This document shows positions 34,010 to 45,767 of a DNA stretch of 64,000 bases, piece by piece (the stretch's first letter is position 1; every line of letters starts with the position of its first letter). The stretch is from Cordilura impudica (Eukaryota; Arthropoda; Insecta; Diptera; Scathophagidae), in assembly GCA_963682025.1 (NCBI GenBank), contig OY821517.1, forward strand, positions 229,895,578 to 229,959,577, read 5' to 3'. The translations under genes were made by a program, and so were the position numbers. The notes under the pieces are model-generated. The model was given only the letters and a program-made list of their open reading frames with translations, had not been told where the DNA came from and made no database searches.

Positions 34010-34700
34010 ATTGAAAACCGCTCTACTAAGTCCACAGACATTACAATATCCAGACTTCACTAAGGAATTTTGTATAACAAAGGACGCCAGTAAACATGCA
34101 TGCGGTGCAGTTTTGACGCAAGAGTATAATGGTAGACAGCTACCGATATCATATGCTTCTAAATCTTTTACAAAAGGCGAAAGCAATAAATCGACAATTG
34201 AACAGGAACTCACTGCGATTCATTGGGCAATTCAATATTTTCGACCATATATATATGGTAAGCATTTTTTGGTAAAAACAGACCATCGGCCACTAACATA
34301 CTTGATTTCTATGAAAAACCCCAGCTCAAAACTAACTAGAATGAAGCTAGATTTAGAGAAATACGACTTTACAGTCGAATACCTCAGAGGCAAAGATAAT
34401 TATGTAGCAGATGCACTATCACGAATAACGATAGATGATCTGAGAAATATAAATGTGAACAAAGCCGTTCTCAAAGTAACAACGAGATCGGCTACAGAAA
34501 AAATTAACTTAGACAAAATTAATAATGAAAATGAAAATAATCAGCAATTAACGTACAAGAAGCCCAATATATTTGAAGTCATAAGCCCATCTGACGTCAG
34601 GCGATACCATAAGCTCGAGATGACTTCCGACCATTGTTTATTGAAACATGGCAAAATGAAAATAGGAAAAATATTAATAAATGATTTATTTATTTGCTAA
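34010..34700 (+). pseudogene. TE2 pol, copy B: RNase H
   Basis: Open frame with FCITKDASKHACGAVLTQE (catalytic D), IEQELTAIHWAIQYFRPYI (catalytic E), FLVKTDHRPLTYL (catalytic D) and KDNYVADALSRI, the full set of gypsy RNase H blocks. A 4-nt TTAT duplication near 34688 shifts the frame before integrase. Confidence 0.85.
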
Positions 34701-35910
34701 AGAGAAAATTGACTTCGGACAATTATTCTCCAGGTTAGAATCACTAACCGGCAAATATAAAGTAAATAAAGTACGAATGGCACCTAATGAGAAAATTTTC
34801 GAATTTGTCTCAATGCAAGATTTTAAGGCCAAGGGCAATATATTTTTGGATAAATTAAGAGTAGCGCTACTCCCAAAGGTGACCAAGCTGAATGATAAAA
34901 ATGAAATAAATAAGATATTGAAGCAATATCATGATGATCCCATACAAGGAGGTCATTCAGGCATAACAAGGACAATTGGAAAGATTAGACGATATTTCTA
35001 CTGGCCGAAAATGATCAAGTCGGTTTCTGATTACATAAGATCTTGTAGGAAATGTCAAGAATCCAAAACTATTAGACATACAAAAATACCAATGACTATA
35101 ACGGATACTCCGATCGATGCTTTCGATACGGTCTTGGTAGATACGATTGGACCACTCCCAAGGACGGAAGATGGTTTTGAATATGCAGTCACCATTATAT
35201 GTGACATGACAAAATATCTGGTAACAGTGCCAGTACGCGATAAAAGCGCGAAAACAGTATCCAAAGCTATATTTGAATCATTTATCTTGGCTTATGGCCC
35301 TATGAGGACGCTCATTACGGACATGGGTACAGAATACAAGAACAGTATTTTGAATGAGATATGCAAATATATGAAAATTAAGAAGGTAACTTCTACGGCA
35401 CACCACCATCAAACGCTAGGAACGGTGGAAAGAAGCCATAGAACTTTCAACGAATATGTACGTTCCTACATATCTGTTGAAAGAGATGATTGGGATGAAT
35501 GGCTAAAGTACTTTACGTACTGTTTTAACACAAAACCTTCAGAGGCCCACGGATACTGCCCTTTTGAATTAGTGTTCGGAAGAATCCCATATGGATTCAA
35601 TAGACTTAACAACAAAGATAGAATAGATCCTATATACAATATAGAAGACTATAGTAAGGAAATAAAATATAGGTTAGAAGTAGCACGTAAGAGAGCTAGA
35701 GATAAGCTCATTAGGAATAAGCAAAACAATAAGAATTATTATGATAAGAATATAAAGGAATTAGATATAAAAATAGGAGATAAGGTATTACTTAGAAAAG
35801 AAACAGGACATAAACTAGAAAGTAAATATATAGGACCTTATACAGTAGAAAGTTTAGAAAATAACGGAAATATAATAATAAGATCACAAAAGGACAACAA
35901 AAAACAATAA
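34681..35910 (+). pseudogene. TE2 pol, copy B: integrase
   Basis: 409-aa frame. Zinc-binding HHCC region: YHDDPIQGGHSGITRTI then SCRKCQESK. Core DDE: FDTVLVDTIGPLP, LITDMGTEYKN and HHHQTLGTVERSHRTFNEYV. Then a basic C-terminal part with IGPYTVESLENNG. The separation from RNase H is only the 4-nt shift at 34688. A 1-nt deletion near 35905 shortens the end relative to copy A. Confidence 0.85.
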
Positions 35911-37086
35911 GTACACAAAAACAGATTAAAATTATATTCCTAAAACTAAAAAAAAAAAAGGGAAAAAGTCGTGTAATATCTAATCATTTCTAATACCTCC
36001 AGAATCTAATTGAACACAAAATAAAATCTCCAATTAATTAATAAAATCACATATATACGTATTATTTAATAAACTATTACAATAACATTTCTTATATATA
36101 CGAGAATCTTATAAATATAAATAATAATGATGTTTAACAAAATTTATATAAAATATTTTAAATCTCCAAATAACAATAATGAAAATTTAAAAAAAAAATA
36201 TAATTAATTGTTAATTTTAATTTTTTTAATTTTAATTTTTTTTAATTTTATTTTTAAATTTTTTTCCCATCCAAATCAATTGGATTAGAACTAAGATAAA
36301 TTTATTTTCTAAATAAAATATTTAATTATAATTAATAAACTCAAATATGTACGAGTATATACATATGTATCATTTACTAAATTACTATAAGAATACATCC
36401 ACAAAATTAATATGAAATAATTAAATACTGTAAATTAAATTAACTTAACTTTTGAAATTAATCATATATTTTTGTATTATTTACTAAGTTACTATAAAAA
36501 TAAATGCAAAAAAATTAATATACTTTTGAAATTAATAATGAATATTGCAGACAGCAAATAGTTTATTAAAATGAATGATAGGATCATTCTAATTAAAACG
36601 GGAGGTGGCATAGCCATCCCATAATATATGTTAATTAAATAATTTTAAAATATAACAAATAATCATTTTAAATACATGTAAATTAAATAATCTCGAAATA
36701 TATACTAAAATAAATAACCATTAAAACAATTATTCTACCACTAAACAATCTTATTATTTTACTATATTTTTATTGAAAAACAATAACGTTAATTTAATAA
36801 TCCTATTGTAATTATTTCTAAGCAAAACAATAAATATATTCATTTTCAAAGGAACCGGACATGTCTATAATCCTATACTAAATTCAAATCAAATTACTTA
36901 GCTTTAATAAAAAAAATACGTCTTTAATTTTAGTAATAAATAAGACAAGAAAATACATAATCATGCAAATTTATATATCACTATCATTTTTAACATATGT
37001 TAAACTCCTGAACATATCAAGCGCAGAAATCCAGAAAATACGATAACTAATTCTATGAATGACAAGATCATTCAAATTAAAAAGGG
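35911..37086 (+). other. TE2 3' non-coding region, copy B
   Basis: Counterpart of 27594-28674, with the upstream polypurine-like segment (36571-36606). At its end AAAAAGGG joins directly to TTGTGCAATA inside the LTR, because the last bases of the tract and the first 178 bp or so of the LTR are deleted. Confidence 0.75.
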
Positions 37087-37380
37087 TTGTGCAATACACA
37101 TTAACACCATACCACGCAATTGTTGTTGCGTGTTGACTTGATTTCTGCTGTGTTATGAATTCGGAGTATAACACAGAGAAATCCAATAATCATGTGTATG
37201 TATGTTTTTAGGTATTTTTATACTCAATCAATAAAACTATGTAAAAACTTTTTAGAATAAAAAAAAGAATTGAAATAAATAATAATCAATTAATCATTGG
37301 ACACGAAACTGAAGAGGTGTTTTTATTTTAATTAAACTTACTGCTTTAACTTATATAAATAAAGGAGGTTTGACCGTTCA
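37087..37380 (+). repeat. TE2 LTR c (5'-truncated)
   Basis: 294 bp matching the 3' part of LTRs a and b, ending GACCGTTCA. The lost 5' part includes the TG end needed for integration. Confidence 0.85.
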
Positions 37381-39403
37381 AAACTTTCCAAGAAGAAATA
37401 GTATTGTTGTTGATTGAACGGAAATCTTAAGATGGTATTCTTTCCATCTCTTTACCCCCCCACCATGCTGACCATAGGGTATTTAGTAGACAGCCCGAAA
37501 AAAAAATTCATATATATAAAATTACCTACATACCTACGACTTCACTTTTCGTAAGAAAGCTTCAGAGTTTTATTTTAAAATTCCATTTTAAGAATTACAA
37601 CAATAAAATTTATTTGAATTTAACATAGTGATATTATGGTAATTTAATGAAAATAAATATTTATAGAAATTATTATATTATTGAACGTATGAATAAATTA
37701 TTTTTAAAAAAAAATTTAATAAATCATTCATAAAATTCATGAATTTAAGTTAACACAAAAAAAAATCACAAAAAAAATTTATATAAAATAACTTTTCTTT
37801 TAATTATTTGGTATTCAGAGAGGAAATTTATAGTATGTTGTTAAAAAAAACATGAATGTCAAAATCAATTTATATTACCGGAAAACAAATATTATCCAAA
37901 TATTTGGTAACTCTGTTTACAAAATAATAGATACCCACAATAAAGAATTGAGTTATTGAATTTGGGTATCTATTAGATATTCATGTTTTCATATTAATTT
38001 ATTGTATACAAAAAAAAAATGTAAATGAGACTTGATTGTAAATGAAGAGAAAATTTCAAACAAACTTACATTTTTATTTCTATCGATGTCTTCAAGCGCT
38101 TGGAGTCGACGTAGATGTAGAGCTGTATTACAATCTGTATTTCTCACAGAGACTAAAAGTCTCCAGTTATGAGAGAGAGTATAATTTGTTTGAATTGAAT
38201 ATGTTTGTGTAAGTGTGTTTAAATATGTATAAATTATTTAGAACTAATCTAAATAATTTATTACATTTGAGTGAATGTGAAATTGAGAGTTTAATATTTA
38301 GAGATTTTGGACTTTATGAGTAATTGTTGTATGAGAAAAAATGAAAGTAGTATAAAAAAAAAGAATATTTAGGTGACCATTAAAAAAAAATGATTTTACA
38401 TTAAAGGAATATATGTATATTAACACAAACAAAAATTCTTAAAAATTATATTAATGATTTTTAACACTATTATTTTTAAAATTAAAATTAAAGCAAAATT
38501 ATTTATATTAAGAACCAATTAAATAAATTATCGAGAATTTTCTTGTCCTTTAGACTTTTCTTTTAAATTTTAAACATGAAGTATAATTATTTCGAAAATA
38601 ATTGAAAATTATGAAAATTAAACAAATAAAAATTAAGTTTCTTGATTAACACTATTTTCTTTTTTTTCTCTTTCTTTTATTTTTTTTTTTTGTATTAAAA
38701 TTTTTAAATTCTCTTTCTTTCTCTATAAGTTTTTCAAAAAGACAACGTTATTCACAAAAGCACTACTGGTCACTCTAAAATGGGCACTTAACACAGCAGT
38801 GCGTCTTTTATTTATATTTCAGAAGTGTGATTTTTTCTTCACCTTTTCCAATTTTTTTGTAGTAATAAAACAAAAACAAACAAATATATCCTGCTCTGTT
38901 ACTTATGAAGCAAATAATTTAAAATCATGAAATGGAGGGAATAACTTAGCGTAATATCCTTCGTTTAAAAATTTTAGCAATTAATTTGCAATTAGTTCAC
39001 AATTTTTATAATTTCGACCTCTGGAACAAACATCCCCAAAAATAATTTTCCTATAAATGAAATTATTCCTTGATTAAAAAAAAAAATAATTTACTTCATA
39101 AAAAAAAATAAAGTCTTACCAAGAAAATTTATTATCGACTCAAAAAAATTATTCTTTTGCGAATTTTCAAATAAGATTTCTTCCGCTTGTTTCCGCTTCT
39201 TATCAAATGTCACCAACTAATAAATTTTTCTACTAAAAATTTTCTCACCCAAAAGCAAAATGTCAATTGCCAAACAAGTGCTAACTTGATTGAATTTTAT
39301 TTTTAACTTTGGAATTTTGGTAAAGTATAAATGTCCTAAGTTATACAGAAGATAATTATAGAGGAAAATGTTATTCTAATGTAAATAATATATCGCTATC
39401 ACA
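37381..39403 (-). repeat. TE1 middle LTR, part 2
   Basis: Continues 21415-21588 beyond TE2, starting at AAACTTTCC (ATACTTTCC in other copies). It ends CGCTATCACA at 39403 and keeps the stretch deleted from the left LTR. Confidence 0.85.
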
Positions 39404-39588
39404 AAACAGATGAAGGACCAAGCAAGCTGTAGAACTTAATCTGAAAAATGCGATATAAGGATAATAATAAGAGAAATTATTATTTATATTATGTCCATAT
39501 GTCTTTGATATGAAAAATTCCTATATGTCCTCCATCTACATCTTCCAGTTCATAATTGACACAACCAATTTTTCTCCTTATAATGGCT

Positions 39589-39807
39589 TTAATCCCTTAA
39601 AGACTCGATAACAAAATCTTTAGGTCTAGTTTCAACCAAACTACTCTGATTAATAACTTCCCTTCGTGCTTGTAAACGCGTCCTTGGCCTTCCAACTTCA
39701 GATGACCTAATTTGATCACCCGCACCTTGTTCCTCAACAAAGGTCGAATTCCCTGTTTCATTATCAACAAAGGATGGTAAATCTTCACAACTTCTTACTA
39801 ACGGCAT
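39589..39807 (-). CDS. TE1 small ORF, copy 2 (72 aa, unrecognised)
   Basis: MPLVRSCEDLPSFVDNETGN... to IESLRD; three amino-acid differences from 20365-20583 and the same length. Confidence 0.35.
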   Translation of the reverse strand: MPLVRSCEDLPSFVDNETGNSTFVEEQGAGDQIRSSEVGRPRTRLQARREVINQSSLVETRPKDFVIESLRD

Positions 39808-40611
39808 TTTAGAGCAACAAATAAAACTATATATTTTAATTAATTATGTTTTATATATAAAAAATCTAATGTCTATAAGTTTTGAAATTATTTCAATACA
39901 ATGTAATTTTTGTTACTACTCAGTGAAGTCATTCAATATGGAATACAGAAAAAAAAAAAATTTAAATAGCTTAAATCAATACAAAAAAAATTTTATTTTA
40001 ATCTCAAACAAAAAAAAAAATAAAATTAAAATTTAATCAATCAACAACATAAGAAAATTTAAGTTATAGAACTTCTCATATTTGCCGGAAATCTTCCAAT
40101 ATAAATCGGAATGAAATAAATCCGCTGTCAAAAGTGAGAAAAGTTTAAATTAAAAGGTTTATAAAGTTTATATAGGAGAGAACTAGATAACAACTCAAAT
40201 TGCAATATATCCATATATAAAACAAAAATAAATCCGACCAAAACAAAATTTTTTTAGATGAAGAAAATTATAAGATATCAAAACCATTTAGAGAAGGTTG
40301 AAAATTAGCTAGGATAAGAGTCGAACGAGTATTGTACCGTAAGTAACAAGTAACAAAAAAAAATCTCGAGTTCGAACCCAAACCCTGATAGTAGTTTAAC
40401 AATAGAAACAAATATATCAGAAAGGTTGCTGTAAAGAAGTTATTACAATATCAAATCTCAAAACTGAATAACATATACATCTAACGTTGAAGAAAAAAGA
40501 AATAAAGTTTAGAAGAGGGAAAGTATCACTACACACACACAAAATAGAGATTCAATTGGGCACCAGTCACTAGATATTACAAAAAAAAATTTAAAAGTTA
40601 CGCTAACTGAA

Positions 40612-40629
40612 GCCCCACGTTGGGCGCCA
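40612..40629 (-). promoter_or_regulatory. TE1 primer binding site, tRNA-Lys type (copy 2)
   Basis: TGGCGCCCAACGTGGGGC on the minus strand, 7 nt from the right LTR, as at 21390. Confidence 0.85.
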
Positions 40630-40636
40630 AAAATTC

Positions 40637-41193
40637 CGTAACGATCCTAACCGCTTAGGTCTACCTCGAATAGGGCAGGGGCTACCTATAATACCGACCA
40701 TGCTGAAGGCTGGGGTGTGTTCTTACCCATTTCGAATGTAGATTTGGAATCGTTTCAAAAATTTTACTTAGGTAGCAAAAAAATAAATATAACAAAAATA
40801 ATGGAGATACTTTCCAAGAAGAAATAGAATTGTTGTTGATTGAACGGAAATCTTAAAATGGTATTCTTTCCATATCTTTACCCCCCCACCATGCTGACCA
40901 TAGGGTATTTAGTAGACAGCCCGAAAAAAAAATTCATATATATAAAATTACCTACATACCTACGACTTCACTTTTCGTAACAAAGCTTCAGAGTTTTATT
41001 TTAAAATTCCGTTTTAAGAATTACAACAATAAAATTTATTTGTATTTAACATAGTGATATTATGGTAATTTAATGAAAATAAATATTTATAGAAATTATT
41101 ATATTATTGAACGTATGAATAAATTATTTTTAAAAAAAAAATTTAATAAATCATTCATAAAATTCATGAATTTAAGTTAACACAAAAAAAAAA
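40637..41193 (-). repeat. TE1 right LTR, part 1 (5' LTR of the minus-strand element)
   Basis: Matches 17984 onward, first base changed (CGTAACG for TGTAACG). It is interrupted in an A run (41184-41193) by the hammerhead array. Confidence 0.85.
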
Positions 41194-41343
41194 TGTTAGT
41201 TTTTATGTATTGTCGATCTTGTGTTGTAATAATAATTAGTTATTTATAGTTCGGTTCGAGATCATGTATACATTTTCTAATACTAGAAAAGATAATACTT
41301 TATGCAATGTAAGAGAAATTTGGAAAAAATTGAAGACAGCGCT

Positions 41344-41393
41344 AGATGGAGTAGCTACTTTCGAACAAAGCGACTTGTTCATCGTCAGCATCC
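41344..41393 (-). ncRNA. Hammerhead ribozyme, array unit 1
   Basis: Same fold as described at 41857-41906. The unit around it has a C-to-A change near 41416 outside the ribozyme. Confidence 0.75.
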
Positions 41394-41579
41394 TTCTGCC
41401 TATTACTTCAACTAATGCTTAATCAACTATTTAACTCAACATTTGAAAGAAAAGAACATGAGAAATGTTTTTCTTTTTATATACGAGAGTTTGTATGAAC
41501 AAGCTGAGCTTTTCCAATTTATAGCTTTCTCTACATTAACATCGCTTTGATCAATTACAAATCTCGTAATGTGAAAAAA

Positions 41580-41617
<38 letters not shown>

Positions 41618-41856
41618 TTTTGCCAAACGTCCCATAGATGGGAACTGTAATGACATGTGAAATCTTAACAGATTTATCACAATTGCATTGGACCGTATGT
41701 TTTGTATGTTAGTTTTTATGTATTGTCGATCTTGTGTTGTAATAATAATTAGTTATTTATAGTTCGGTTCGAGATCATGTATACATTTTCTAATACTAGA
41801 AAAGATAATACTTTATGCAATGTAAGAGAAATTTGGAAAAAATTGAAGACAGCGCT

Positions 41857-41906
41857 AGATGGAGTAGCTACTTTCGAACAAAGCGACTTGTTCATCGTCA
41901 GCATCC
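41857..41906 (-). ncRNA. Hammerhead ribozyme, array unit 2 (described in full)
   Basis: Minus strand, 5' to 3': helix I strand GGATG (41906-41902); CTGACGA (41901-41895), fitting CUGANGA; one unpaired T (41894); helix II GAACAA / TTGTTC (6 bp) with loop GTCGCT; GAAA (41875-41872); self-complementary helix III GTAGCTAC extended by the A-T pair; TC; cleavage expected between 41862 and 41861; helix I partner CATCT (4 Watson-Crick pairs plus one G-U). All core nucleotides are present. Helix III has almost no loop, so cleavage may need two neighbouring units (dimeric hammerhead). Confidence 0.8.
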
Positions 41907-42357
41907 TTCTGCCTATTACTTCAACTCATGCTTAATCAACTATTTAACTCAACATTTGAAAGAAAAGAACATGAGAAATGTTTTTCTTTTTATATACGAG
42001 AGTTTGTATGAACAAGCTGAGCTTTTCCAATTTATAGCTTTCTCTACATTAACATCGCTTTGATCAATTACAAATCTCGTAATGTGAAAAAAGCTCTTTT
42101 TTTTTTTTTTTTTTTTTGTTTTGCCAAACGTCCCATAGATGGGAACTGTAATGACATGTGAAATCTTAACAGATTTATCACAATTGCATTGGACCGTATG
42201 TTTTGTATGTTAGTTTTTATGTATTGTCGATCTTGTGTTGTAATAATAATTAGTTATTTATAGTTCGGTTCGAGATCATGTATACATTTTCTAATACTAG
42301 AAAAGATAATACTTTATGCAATGTAAGAGAAATTTGGAAAAAATTGAAGACAGCGCT

Positions 42358-42407
42358 AGATGGAGTAGCTACTTTCGAACAAAGCGACTTGTTCATCGTC
42401 AGCATCC
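42358..42407 (-). ncRNA. Hammerhead ribozyme, array unit 3
   Basis: Identical in sequence to the unit 2 ribozyme, 501 bp away. Confidence 0.75.
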
Positions 42408-42859
42408 TTCTGCCTATTACTTCAACTCATGCTTAATCAACTATTTAACTCAACATTTGAAAGAAAAGAACATGAGAAATGTTTTTCTTTTTATATACGA
42501 GAGTTTGTATGAACAAGCTGAGCTTTTCCAATTTATAGCTTTCTCTACATTAACATCGCTTTGATCAATTACAAATCTCGTAATGTGAAAAAAGCTCTTT
42601 TTTTTTTTTTTTTTTTTTTTTTGTTTTGCCAAACGTCCCATAGATGGGAACTGTAATGACATGTGAAATCTTAACAGATTTATCACAATTGCATTGGACC
42701 GTATGTTTTGTATGTTAGTTTTTATGTATTGTCGATCTTGTGTTGTAATAATTAGTTATTTATAGTTCGGTTCGAGATCATGTATACATTTTCTAATACT
42801 AGAAAAGATAATACTTTATGCAATGTAAGAGAAATTTGGAAAAAATTGAAGACAGCGCT

Positions 42860-42909
42860 AGATGGAGTAGCTACTTTCGAACAAAGCGACTTGTTCATCG
42901 TCAGCATCC
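42860..42909 (-). ncRNA. Hammerhead ribozyme, array unit 4
   Basis: Identical core; this unit lacks one AAT triplet in the TAATAATAATT stretch upstream. Confidence 0.75.
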
Positions 42910-43095
42910 TTCTGCCTATTACTTCAACTCATGCTTAATCAACTATTTAACTCAACATTTGAAAGAAAAGAACATGAGAAATGTTTTTCTTTTTATATAC
43001 GAGAGTTTGTATGAACAAGCTGAGCTTTTCCAATTTATAGCTTTCTCTACATTAACATCGCTTTGATCAATTACAAATCTCGTAATGTGAAAAAA

Positions 43096-43127
<32 letters not shown>

Positions 43128-43367
43128 GTTTTGCCAAACGTCCCATAGATGGGAACTGTAATGACATGTGAAATCTTAACAGATTTATCACAATTGCATT
43201 GGACCGTATGTTTTGTATGTTAGTTTTTATGTATTGTCGATCTTGTGTTGTAATAATAATTAGTTATTTATAGTTCGGTTCGAGATCATGTATACATTTT
43301 CTAATACTAGAAAAGATAATACTTTATGCAATGTAAGAGAAATTTGGAAAAAATTGAAGACAGCGCT

Positions 43368-43417
43368 AGATGGAGTAGCTACTTTCGAACAAAGCGACTT
43401 GTTCATCGTCAGCATCC
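43368..43417 (-). ncRNA. Hammerhead ribozyme, array unit 5
   Basis: Identical core; the unit's T tract is interrupted by a G near 43616. Confidence 0.75.
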
Positions 43418-43871
43418 TTCTGCCTATTACTTCAACTCATGCTTAATCAACTATTTAACTCAACATTTGAAAGAAAAGAACATGAGAAATGTTTTTCTTT
43501 TTATATACGAGAGTTTGTATGAACAAGCTGAGCTTTTCCAATTTATAGCTTTCTCTACATTAACATCGCTTTGATCAATTACAAATCTCGTAATGTGAAA
43601 AAAGCTCTTTTTTTTGTTTTTTTTTTTTTTTGTTTTGCCAAACGTCCCATAGATGGGAACTGTAATGACATGTGAAATCTTAACAGATTTATCACAATTG
43701 CATTGGACCGTATGTTTTGTATGTTAGTTTTTATGTATTGTCGATCTTGTGTTGTAATAATAATTAGTTATTTATAGTTCGGTTCGAGATCATGTATACA
43801 TTTTCTAATACTAGAAAAGATAATACTTTATGCAATGTAAGAGAAATTTGGAAAAAATTGAAGACAGCGCT

Positions 43872-43921
43872 AGATGGAGTAGCTACTTTCGAACAAAGCG
43901 ACTTGTTCATCGTCAGCATCC
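43872..43921 (-). ncRNA. Hammerhead ribozyme, array unit 6 (last of left arm)
   Basis: Identical core in the partial unit that ends in the T tract at the inversion point (about 44112-44145). Confidence 0.75.
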
Positions 43922-44206
43922 TTCTGCCTATTACTTCAACTCATGCTTAATCAACTATTTAACTCAACATTTGAAAGAAAAGAACATGAGAAATGTTTTT
44001 CTTTTTATATACGAGAGTTTGTATGAACAAGCTGAGCTTTTCCAATTTATAGCTTTCTCTACATTAACATCGCTTTGATCAATTACAAATCTCGTAATGT
44101 GAAAAAAGCTCTTTTTTTTTTTTTTTTTTTGTTTTTTTTTTTTTTCTTTTCTTTCAAATGTTGAGTTAAATAGTTGATTAAGCATGAGTTGAAGTAATAG
44201 GCAGAA

Positions 44207-44256
44207 GGATGCTGACGATGAACAAGTCGCTTTGTTCGAAAGTAGCTACTCCATCT
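44207..44256 (+). ncRNA. Hammerhead ribozyme, right arm, first copy
   Basis: Plus-strand copy just after the inversion point; sequence identical to the left-arm ribozymes. Confidence 0.75.
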
Positions 44257-44618
44257 AGCGCTGTCTTCAATTTTTTCCAAATTTCTCTTACATTGCATAA
44301 AGTATTATCTTTTCTAGTATTAGAAAATGTATACATGATCTCGAACCGAACTATAAATAACTAATTATTATTACAACACAAGATCGACAATACATAAAAA
44401 CTAACATACAAAACATACGGTCCAATGCAATTGTGATAAATCTGTTAAGATTTCACATGTCATTACAGTTCCCATCTATGGGACGTTTGGCAAAACAAAA
44501 AAAAAAAAAAAAAAAAAAGAGCTTTTTTCACATTACGAGATTTGTAATTGATCAAAGCGATGTTAATGTAGAGAAAGCTATAAATTGGAAAAGCTCAGCT
44601 TGTTCATACAAACTCTCG

Positions 44619-44629
44619 TATATAAAAAG
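44619..44629 (+). promoter_or_regulatory. TATA-like box in the retrozyme sense strand
   Basis: TATATAAAAAG, repeated once per unit (also at 45119-45129 and, on the minus strand, in every left-arm unit), 80 bp upstream of the ribozyme. A possible core promoter; no initiator or pol III box is established. Confidence 0.35.
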
Positions 44630-44708
44630 AAAAACATTTCTCATGTTCTTTTCTTTCAAATGTTGAGTTAAATAGTTGATTAAGCATGAGTTGAAGTAAT
44701 AGGCAGAA

Positions 44709-44758
44709 GGATGCTGACGATGAACAAGTCGCTTTGTTCGAAAGTAGCTACTCCATCT
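44709..44758 (+). ncRNA. Hammerhead ribozyme, right arm, second copy
   Basis: Identical core. A TATATAAAAAG box lies 80 bp upstream on the same strand (44619-44629). Confidence 0.75.
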
Positions 44759-45208
44759 AGCGCTGTCTTCAATTTTTTCCAAATTTCTCTTACATTGCAT
44801 AAAGTATTATCTTTTCTAGTATTAGAAAATGTATACATGATCTCGAACCGAACTATAAATAACTAATTATTATTACAACACAAGATCGACAATACATAAA
44901 AACTAACATACAAAACATACGGTCCAATGCAATTGTGATAAATCTGTTAAGATTTCACATGTCATTACAGTTCCCATCTATGGGACGTTTGGCAAAACAA
45001 AAAAAAAAAAAAAAAAAAGAGCTTTTTTCACATTACGAGATTTGTAATTGATCAAAGCGATGTTAATGTAGAGAAAGCTATAAATTGGAAAAGCTCAGCT
45101 TGTTCATACAAACTCTCGTATATAAAAAGAAAAACATTTCTCATGTTCTTTTCTTTCAAATGTTGAGTTAAATAGTTGATTAAGCATGAGTTGAAGTAAT
45201 AGGCAGAA

Positions 45209-45258
45209 GGATGCTGACGATGAACAAGTCGCTTTGTTCGAAAGTAGCTACTCCATCT
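45209..45258 (+). ncRNA. Hammerhead ribozyme, right arm, third copy
   Basis: Identical core; an A-to-T change lies just downstream near 45271. Confidence 0.75.
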
Positions 45259-45498
45259 AGCGCTGTCTTCATTTTTTTCCAAATTTCTCTTACATTGCAT
45301 AAAGTATTATCTTTTCTAGTATTAGAAAATGTATACATGATCTCGAACCGAACTATAAATAACTAATTATTATTACAACACAAGATCGACAATACATAAA
45401 AACTAACATACAAAACATACGGTCCAATGCAATTGTGATAAATCTGTTAAGATTTCACATGTCATTACAGTTCCCATCTATGGGACGTTTGGCAAAAC

Positions 45499-45531
<33 letters not shown>

Positions 45532-45717
45532 TTTTTTCACATTACGAGATTTGTAATTGATCAAAGCGATGTTAATGTAGAGAAAGCTATAAATTGGAAA
45601 AGCTCAGCTTGTTCATACAAACTCTCGTATATAAAAAGAAAAACATTTCTCATGTTCTTTTCTTTCAAATGTTGAGTTAAATAGTTGATTAAGCATGAGT
45701 TGAAGTAATAGGCAGAA

Positions 45718-45767
45718 GGATGCTGACGATGAACAAGTCGCTTTGTTCGAAAGTAGCTACTCCATCT
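45718..45767 (+). ncRNA. Hammerhead ribozyme, right arm, fourth copy
   Basis: Identical core in the last, 3'-truncated unit, which ends ATTATTAC directly before A10. Confidence 0.75.

Larger units (their letters stand above)
21589..37380 (+). mobile_element. TE2: tandem gypsy-type (mdg1/412-like) LTR retrotransposon
   Basis: Order LTR-int-LTR-int-LTR on the plus strand, opposite to TE1. The LTRs begin TGTAGCG and end GTTCA. A primer site TGGCGACCGTGACA (tRNA-Arg type, as in mdg1 and 412) follows the first two LTRs. The internal order is leader, two small overlapping ORFs, gag, protease-RT-RNaseH-integrase, then a 1.1-kb non-coding 3' region. The borders are ATAC (left) and AAAC (right), a 4-bp duplication with one change. 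No env gene. Confidence 0.85.
39404..40636 (-). other. TE1 internal region, copy 2
   Basis: About 1.2 kb, near-identical to 20195-21414 with an extra 20 bp or so at its LTR side (ACAGATGAAGGACCAAGC). It contains the conserved 72-aa ORF and the primer site. I see no clear polypurine tract where one is expected (39404-39425 read on the minus strand). Confidence 0.75.

Noticed and set aside
41760..41785. Pol III B box (GGTTCGAGATC) in each array unit
   Set aside because: One position off the consensus, no A box at a proper distance, and on the strand opposite to the ribozyme.
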